Origin: Udeniomyces pyricola
Lineage: Eukaryota > Basidiomycota > Tremellomycetes > Cystofilobasidiales > Mrakiaceae
DNA: 64,000 nucleotides
Direction: 5' to 3'
Assembly: GCA_039545295.1 (NCBI GenBank)
Contig: BCIK01000030.1
Span: 248,001-312,000 of the forward strand
Part shown: positions 56,610 through 64,000 of the stretch, one piece after another
Position numbering within the stretch: the first letter of the stretch is position 1
How the letters are laid out: every line of letters begins with the position of its first letter
Program-made: the position numbers and the translations under genes
The notes under the pieces: generated by a model
What the model was told of the DNA's origin: nothing
What the model saw: only the letters and a program-made list of their open reading frames with translations
Databases searched by the model: none

Positions 56610-59308
56610 TCATGCAAATGTCGAATGCTCAAAGCTCCCCTCGACTTCAGTCCCCCCGACCAACCCATGATCTCCCCCATTCCTCCCTCCAATCGACCTC
56701 ATCATCTCCCCCATCGGGTCCTCCTCCTCCTCTCCTCCTCCGCCTGGACCACTACTGCCCCCAATCCCTGGCGTCACGACCGTTTCTCCCCTCGCTCTCA
56801 TCTCTTCCCTGTTGATTGCATGAGTGCCCCAGCTCCAAAACACCTCTTCCGGCTCTTCAAACGGATCTTCGGGATCAGGCCACTGGAGTGCCTCGGTGGC
56901 ATGATTCGAGTGAGACAACGGAAAGGTTTTGGACGTTGGAGAAAGGGAGGACGTATGTGGAAGAAGCGGCGGAGGGGAAGATGGAGGAGAGAGAGGAAGA
57001 GAACATAGATCTATGAGAGTAGTGAAATGGAGCCGGGAAAGGTGAAGCGCAACTTGGGTCAAATCGTTCTTGGGTGGGTTCAGAAATTTCTGTTGAACGA
57101 CAATGAGGATCAACGAGCAGAGGAAAAAAAAATTAAGGAGGCGCAGTTACATGGTCAGAAATCAGCCGAAATCAGACCGCGACGGTACTCGGTCCTCAAT
57201 GACACAACCACGAAGCGTTAGAACCAAAGAAACGTCTGCATACCTTTATTCGTTCATCGACCTTGCCCAAAAAATCACCCAGATCAACCCACTTTTCTTT
57301 CTCGCTCTTCCTCTTGGAGAGCCCACTGCTCCCTGCCCCGCCAGCCCCGTTAGGACCCATCATGCCATCTCCACCAGTGTTGCTGAGACTCCGCCGTCCT
57401 CCCACGCCATCTTCTTTTCCACCAGCTTCAGCAGGATACGGCGGCCAGATTGTACTGCTACTATAACCAGCATTGCCGCTTCCCGTCGAAGAAGCACTAA
57501 AACTGGCCGCTCGACTGATGGGATGATACGATCCAGTAGGAGCTGTTGGCGTCGTTGGAGTAGGCCCCGAGGAGGAAGACACGGAACGATATGAAGGCGA
57601 TGAGTCGTGGTCGGTGCTGCTGCCTGAAAGGAGTGTTGGCTGGTACGTTGGGTGAAGAGATTCATGAGCAAAGGAGGAGATGGATGATGGTGTTGGCGAA
57701 GAGCCCCACTCATCAACCAGAGCTGATGAGTCCATACCCTCGGTTGGGTAGTGTCCAACAACGGTCGAAGGCGTGCCAGGAGGCACAGGCTGACGTTGGC
57801 TGGTGGACTGATTAGATGACTGCTTGAGGAATGTCGCATACGAGTAGGGGTCGTCTGCAGACCCAGCCTCGCCTGGGAAATATTCCTGACCAGCGTTATC
57901 TATATCGGCAGGATAAGATCCTCGCTGTGTTAGGTGCGAACTAAGAGGTGTCGGAGGGCCGAGGAAGGAAAGATAAGGCTCGGACGAAGGCGGCTGATGT
58001 AGAGGAAAGAGCAGAGACTGCAGCTTAAGGTAGGTCTCAATCAAGGCCGTTGCCAGAGAAGTCACGGCCTGAGGATAGTCCAAATCCGTTGGCTACGGGA
58101 TAGAGGCGAGATGTTAAGCACATGTAAAACAAAACCCGTCAGTATGCGCAGTCTTTCTTGAATCCGTCTGCCTGGAGTGTAGAAGGGTCTGAGCCGATGT
58201 GCAGTCATTTCAGTCAAAGTTACATACGTAGTTGGGCGTCAGAAACCTTGGAGCAGGTGTCTGCATCAGCGGGCGTCTTCCGACAAAGTCATTTTCCATC
58301 CCGCTAGTCGTCTCGGTTGATCCGCCGCTGCCCGAGGCGGTTGGCAAAGACGGCCGTTTCGTGACTTTGGATCCTTGACGGTTCTTGAATACATTCGTCT
58401 GCATAGGGGGGAGGGGGGGGGGGTTGTAACACGTTCAATTCTGCTGTGGTCGTGGATCAAGAAGCCATATGGACCAAGCTGACACAATGCGAACGAAATC
58501 ATTCAAATGTTGCTCAACGCACCATCTTGCCCGACGAATTGATAGTTTGTTCGAGCCACTGGTCGTGTTCGTCTAGCATCTGCTTGAGCAACTTGAGGAT
58601 GTTGTATGCGGTCGAGCCTTGAGACTGGTCAAGGATCTCGGAGATAGAATGGGAAAGGTATGTGTATTGGATGGCTCTGTACAGATGCAGGATGTATTGA
58701 TATGCTCTCTGTCAGCCACAGATTCCTCTATGCATATACACAGGTCAGGATTCCAATCACGTTTGATATGAACCTTTGTCGCATCTTGACGGGATCAAGC
58801 TTGTCAACGAGATCGGCCGTCGGGATCTGAACCGTCTCGAGCCAAAACAGTCTGAGCTCAGAAGTAGGTGTGAGTATATAGTCAGGACGCCACTCGCCTC
58901 GAACGCACACGTATGAAATAGACCTTTAGGCGCAAACGGAGCGGAAGTTTAAAGAAGATTAGATGGATCGACAACTCACCCCGAGTGACCTGCCTTTAGT
59001 TGGGCAAAGTATTGCATACGGATTCTGAGCATCTTGTCGGCGACGCTTGGGCTCCAAGGGCCCTTTTTGTCGTCCTTATCCTGACCCGTGGTGGCTCCTA
59101 CTGAATCTGCTCCTCCAGCATCGGAAGGATGAGGGATTGAGGAGCCCGAGCTGCCGGCGAAACCGCTGCCGGTGGGATAGGCAGACGAAACAAAGGACTG
59201 AGCATCGTCGCTGTCGAACGGGATTGACGTCGAGGCTCGGGAGTGACCGGTAGAGCCGCCTGGGGGTAAGGAAAGGTTGATCGGGGCATCGGATTGAAAT
59301 TTGGACAT
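56610..59308 (-). CDS. conserved-looking protein of unknown function
   Basis: I do not recognise this protein. Six exons, 686 codons, join cleanly: 58980-59308, 58774-58851, 58523-58676, 58228-58398, 57244-58092, 56610-57089. The N-terminus (about 95 residues) is Ser/Gly-rich. A predicted helical domain follows: DKMLRIRMQYFAQLKAGHSG, LFWLETVQIPTADLVDKLDP, AIQYTYLSHSISEILDQ and ILKLLKQMLDEHDQWLEQ. A linker leads to a second helical part (DYPQAVTSLATALIETYLKL), then about 200 Ser/Thr/Pro-rich residues, and finally WVDLGDFLGKVDERIKKFLN with an acidic, Gly-rich tail. There is no signal peptide, TM segment or catalytic motif. The clean splicing and the contrast between structured and disordered parts support a real gene, perhaps a scaffold; no function is claimed. 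The start at 59308 is the first Met after the divergent promoter. Confidence 0.75.
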
Positions 59309-59834
59309 GAGATTGGCTCTGGAAGGTTAATGAGCAGAGGAATACGGATCAATCATGAGGTGATGAGTGATGGTGAAGACGATACGGGGAGCAGCGGGAG
59401 TGGTTAGATTGGAAGGGGGTGGGTGCCGAAACGAGAACTAACGCTGAAGACTTGCGTCTTGGCATGAGGCCAGGTCGACCTGAGAGAGACATATGAATGA
59501 GTGGAGGGTGGATGGGATGGCAGGTGAAAAAGCTGGAGGTCAATGGGTGTGTTGATGACTAGCTGATACGATCGGGGGGTCGTGCGGAAGCTAGCTGCTA
59601 GGGACTAGGGAAGCTAAACAACAAAACAGTAACGTAACAACCGACCGGAGCTCGAAACGTCAAACGACTCGAACGTATTACTCGAGCTGCGTGTTGCTTG
59701 TGATCATGATGAGCTGAGACGCCAGAACGAAATCAACCATCCAACACCACCCCGCATTCATATCGGCAGACATCTATATCACTCATCAAGTATCACCGAT
59801 TATCATCTCGTCTCCATCCTACTCGCCTCCGTAC
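59309..59834. promoter_or_regulatory. divergent promoter, unknown gene / MLH3
   Basis: The shared upstream region of the unknown gene (-) and MLH3 (+). The MLH3 side is a pyrimidine/ATC-rich leader (59740-59834). No other feature is recognised. Confidence 0.5.
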
Positions 59835-62800
59835 ATGTCTCATGTACTCGACTCAGTTCAATCCCACAATCACCACACATCGTCCATCCAGCCCCTCACA
59901 CCACCTACCATCGATGCCATCCGATCCTCGACCGTCATCCCTTCTCTACCTCAGGCTCTGCTTGAGCTCATCCAGAACAGTCTCGACGCTCGCTCAACCC
60001 ACATTGTCATTCATCTCGACCTTGAAGGCTGGGGGATCAGAGTAGAGGACGACGGAGAAGGCATGTCGCCCGACACGCTCAGGACCATCGGTCGTGGTCA
60101 ACGATATGGTGAGTCGGACTTGGGCGATATCCCTTTCTGATGACGTTTCGTCAAGGCGGTCATCATGCAGCTTGTTCAGCATTCAGTGCTCAGTACACGC
60201 TGTCCTGCTCAGACATAGAGTCCCTTGACCATTCCAGGATCAACTAGCCTTCATTCGCTATCGATCCATACAGTGTTTGTGTCCTCGGCATGGATTGCTT
60301 ACCTAGCTGTGCCTCCTATTCATCGTTCCTGGCCCGATAGGCACTTCGAAATCATCGGCCGGAGCATGTCTCGCCCTTCATTCAATGTTTGGGTTTCGAG
60401 GTGAAGGTTCGTGACCGGAAACCAATGCCCGATGTTTAAACACCCCTTATCCCTCCATCTCCAAATGTTGAGCTCATGGCGACTCCTACTGACGTGAATC
60501 AATTCGCCTGCCGCTGTAGCTCTGCCTTCGCTGGCAACGCTTGCCATGTTAGAGATCGTATCGACCACAGCCAGCTCAGCTTCTTATTCGTGTATCGTTA
60601 AGGTAAGTTTGATTCCTGCGCAGGCTTGTACCTCTTTTTTGGTATTGAGGCTGGTCTTGTCAAGCGGACGACTGATCGGTTGACATGGTTTTCGCTTTTT
60701 GTTTCTCGATGATTAGGGTGGCACAACGATGCACCTTGGGCCGTCCAAGCGTTACAGACGTACTAAACCTGGGACAACAGTCATCTTGAAAGACCTCTTC
60801 TTCAACGTTAGTCATCCGACCTCTGAAGCATCGGCTCCTTGTCTTGCGGGTTGGGCAGTTGACCCCCCTGTTGGCTCTCGTCCTTCAGCTGCCAGTGAGG
60901 CGAACATCTTCTTCGTCCAGATCTTCCCTGATGCGAGCGTGCAAACGAGTTTGTGACTCTGCATCTATGTTGTTCCCATCGGTAGCAATAACCATCTATG
61001 AACGAGAGAGAGTGGAACAAGCTCGGGCGAACAATACTGGTGATGGCATCGATGGTGGGAAGGTATGGTCTGTAGGCAAGACCGGGGGGGGAGTAGTGGC
61101 CCGGTTCAGCCAGCTACATGGTATGGCATTAGTCCAGGTGAGTCGCACGTCGGCAAGTACGTGAAGTGGCAGGGAAGAGTTCTGAGCACTGATGATCAGG
61201 TGTTCCTCCTTGTAGTCCTTCACGTCCATAGCGGTCGAAAGAGAGGAAATGAAGCTCGATGGTTTCATCAGCACTCAAGGAGCTTCCTCCAAGGTACAGT
61301 AGCAGTAATTTCTCATGACGAACATCGTCTCGCTCGCATCTGCTGACCATGGTTCCTCGCATCTTATATACACAGAATTACCAGTATCTTTGTGAGGCAA
61401 CTACTTTGCCTCAATAAGCCATGCTCACCTTATCTGGCTTTGTTGAAACGCCCCTGATCAACTTACGCTGTCCATATGAACCCCAGACGTCAACCGCCAT
61501 CCACTTTCGCGCTGTGAGCTCCACAAAGCTATTGAAGATAGATTCGAACGCTCCTCGTTCGCCCGAGATACCACGGTTGAGGTCGACGAGTCATCTTGTG
61601 AGCACCTGCCAATCCTTTCACATGACTTCTTTCTCTGACGACGATCTGACGACGATCTGACGATATGACTCGTCGCCATTCTTCAAAGATCAACGTACGG
61701 CTCCGAGACGGCTCTATCGGAAGCCTGTGTTTGTGCTCAACTTGACTGTGTCTCCTGCTAGAGTCGACCTCAACCTGGAACCATCCAAAGCCGTTGTCCA
61801 ATTTGAGGTAGATATGGCTTTCTCCAAATGGTGCTCATGGCGTGCCACTGCTTGAATACACATCAGCCCTTTGCTTTTGTATCCTGACTGCCACACGTCC
61901 TCCACGTCTCAGGATTGGCGAGCAGTCACTCGGTTTCTCATCGCAGCGACGGATGACTTTCTTCGCCAACATGGACTCCTCATCGCCTTTGATCAGCCCC
62001 GGGTGTCGATGGACTTGGTCGATCCTCCGCCCAGCTCCCAGCGTCCACCGGTGACCCTCGCAACCAAATCTGCTCTCAATACTTTCAGTTCAAATTGGAA
62101 AGCTGTGAAACCTAGAATCAAGGATCCCAATTCCAACAAAGAGTCAGGCTCTCAACCCGCGAAACGGAAAGCGACAGAGCAAGCTTTGGAATATGATCTC
62201 GACCTTCCAAAAGACGTGAGTCTCTTTCTAGACCTTATCCCCCTACGTCCCATTGTATCCTCAAAACTCAAATTTGCGCTTTGACTTTTTTGTTTTTAAT
62301 CAATACTAGGCACCTTTGACTCGTTGGATAGATCCAAAGACCAAACATCAATTCTTGATTGACCGACGGACTGGCAGCTCGTTCTTTCCCCGGACGGATG
62401 CGAGCGAAGAGCGACCTCATCAGCAACGACGGACGCTCAAGCCGAGTCGGGAAGAAGGGGCTGCGGCGGGTTGGTTGAAAGCGGCCATCGAGGTGAGGAG
62501 ATATCGACGCGCAGTTTGCCCTCTCGGGGGCGGTACAGCAAGTCATCTGCTGACGAGAGATTCTACCTTGGTTCTGTCTTGCATTTGTAGGAATTTCAAT
62601 CTCGTAAGCCTGATGGCAATTTCCTCTATCCTAACGGCAGACGATGAAGTATGTAATAACTAGTCAACTAATTCGGGTATAACCTTGCTTTATACACTTG
62701 CGATCCCAGCCCTTTTCCCTACCCGAACTGAACCGTCCATCCCCGTTGGACCAGCATTCGATCCAGCTCTGTATAAGCGCCCTTCCATTCGAGCCGAGGC

Positions 62801-64000
62801 TCATTCAACCTGGAACCTCCAAAGTTCCGAATCACCCATTTCAAGTCAGAAGCTCACCCGTGCAGCCTTGCAGACCGTTCAGTACATTGCTCAAGTCGAT
62901 CGCAAGTTTCTCGCTTGTCGGGTGACGCTGCTCGAAGAGGATGAACGCGACATCGGGCCCGGTGTCCATGGCAACGGACTCAGACAGCAGGAGGGCCCAC
63001 TGACATCTCGGTTCTTTTCCAAGGAACATGTCAGTCGGAATTTCGCTCGATCAAACACAGGGAAGCCTCAGAAAGAGTGTCTTGTCCTGGTTGATCAGCA
63101 CGCCGCGGACGAGCGGGTTCGACTGGAGGCTCTTATCCAAGTCCTCGGCTTGGGCTTCCTCGCGTGGACACCCCCTTCCGAAGACAACGACTCTACAGGC
63201 ATCCATACGACTCCAACGCCCGATATGCTCATCCTCCTTCCCAGCCCTGAATATTACCACCTACAAACCTCTTCTCGTACACTCCTTGCGCTGTCTCGTT
63301 GGGGGATCAAGCTACGACTCCCTCGTCGACAACACATCTCTCGTCCCTCTTCATGTGTCGAGGCTGGTGATGGTCCGCCGCTTTCCCAGGTCGAAACGGC
63401 GTTTCATCAACTTCATGTGGATGCCGTGCCGACGATGCTTTACGATCGCCTCGTTCAACCGACGGTAGGCGTCAAGAAGGATAGGGCTTCTCGTTCGCGT
63501 CATTCACGCTCGACCGGCGGCGGTGGCCGTGGCACCAGCAGCACGGTCCTCGAGGAGATTGTCCTGGAGTTCTTGGGACGGGTTATGACGCATGAAGAAG
63601 AAGGGCTCGTCGAGGCAATCCTACGGGTCAATCAACATGCCGTTCGACTGCAAGAGGAGAAAGAGGGCAAGGGGGTGGATGATCGTCATTGGTGGAGTGT
63701 TATGAGGTTTTGTCCCAAGGGGATGTTAGGAGTCGTAGATTCCCTGGCTTGTAGGGGTGAGTTTCTTTTTTTGTCAGGTCGCACTTGAGCACCATCATTT
63801 TCGTCTTCCATCTTGCTTCGACTATTCCTATTCTTTCCTTTCTCGTTGGGCCCGATTTACTTGGGGCTGATGCTATCTCGCTTTCTCCCCCCCTCCTTCT
63901 CCCCTCCTTTCACTTTTCTTTCCATCCCCTTCCTTGAAACGGCCGTTTCGACTATCTAACTTTTTTTTGATGTTCAGGAGCAATCATGTTTGGCGACCCG
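59835..64000 (+). CDS. MLH3: MLH3-like MutL homologue, 3' end outside the window
   Basis: Fourteen exons are visible: 59835-60108, 60341-60406, 60520-60602, 60717-60806, 60889-61137, 61216-61293, 61376-61391 (16 nt), 61487-61597, 61689-61807, 61913-62215, 62310-62492, 62591-62603 (13 nt), 62710-63756, 63978->64000. The N-terminus is a GHKL ATPase: LLELIQNSLDA, VEDDGEGM, GTSKSSAGACLALHSMFGFRGEALPSLA split by introns, then KPGTTVILKDLFFNLPVRR. A linker leads to the C-terminal domain with the endonuclease motif DQHAADERVRLE (residues 657-668, exactly DQHA-x2-E-x4-E) and, at the edge, the start of ACRGAIMFGDP. MLH3 pairs with MLH1 as a nicking endonuclease in meiotic crossover resolution and mismatch repair. 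The motif sequence favours MLH3 over PMS1, but PMS1 is not fully excluded. Confidence 0.88.

Overview
The window is nuclear DNA of a fungus, almost certainly a basidiomycete; a Tremellomycetes-type yeast is my best guess, at low certainty. Every gene is cut by many short GT-AG introns, mostly 60-150 nt, with GTNNGT-type donors and pyrimidine runs before the acceptors. The gene set (BBC1/MTI1, TOK1, ADGF-type deaminase, double-psi barrel secreted protein, TMEM184-like protein) is fungal. I see no operons, prophage, transposase, CRISPR array, rRNA or convincing tRNA.

Layout: (1) <1-3035 (+) C-terminal part of an alpha/beta hydrolase; (2) 3479-9579 (+) BBC1/MTI1, an SH3 actin-patch regulator; (3) 10069-15913 (-) REV1 translesion polymerase; (4) 16441-20893 (+) TOK1-type potassium channel; (5) 21410-22934 (+) Prx5/AHP1-type peroxiredoxin; (6) 23401-25833 (-) TLC-domain membrane protein; (7) 26256-33221 (+) USP48-like deubiquitinase in 26 exons; (8) 34186-36851 (-) HhH-GPD DNA glycosylase/lyase; (9) 37702-39594 (+) secreted DPBB protein with Ser-rich tail; (10) 40874-43892 (-) ADGF-type adenosine deaminase; (11) 44714-48497 (+) DUF300/TMEM184 membrane protein; (12) 50085-55687 (-) inositol polyphosphate 5-phosphatase; (13) 56610-59308 (-) unrecognised protein; (14) 59835->64000 (+) MLH3, running off the end.

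I rebuilt the exon chains by hand from splice sites and protein continuity. For genes 2-13 the exon lengths sum to a multiple of three with an open frame; in gene 11 this needs a weak acceptor. No transcript evidence was available. The genes look like independent housekeeping loci. Three act in DNA repair or mutagenesis (REV1, the glycosylase, MLH3), but there is no sign that they are co-regulated.

The most unusual signal is microexons. The USP48-like gene appears to carry a 3-nt exon (27057-27059) that supplies only the Asn of the catalytic Asn-Leu-Gly-Ala-Thr-Cys motif. Exons of 7, 9, 12, 13, 16, 17, 19, 23, 26 and 27 nt occur in other genes, several inside catalytic or pore motifs. A second theme is very long homopolymer pyrimidine runs (C38, T36, T21, T17) just upstream of acceptors. 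A third is long disordered insertions inside the 5-phosphatase catalytic domain.
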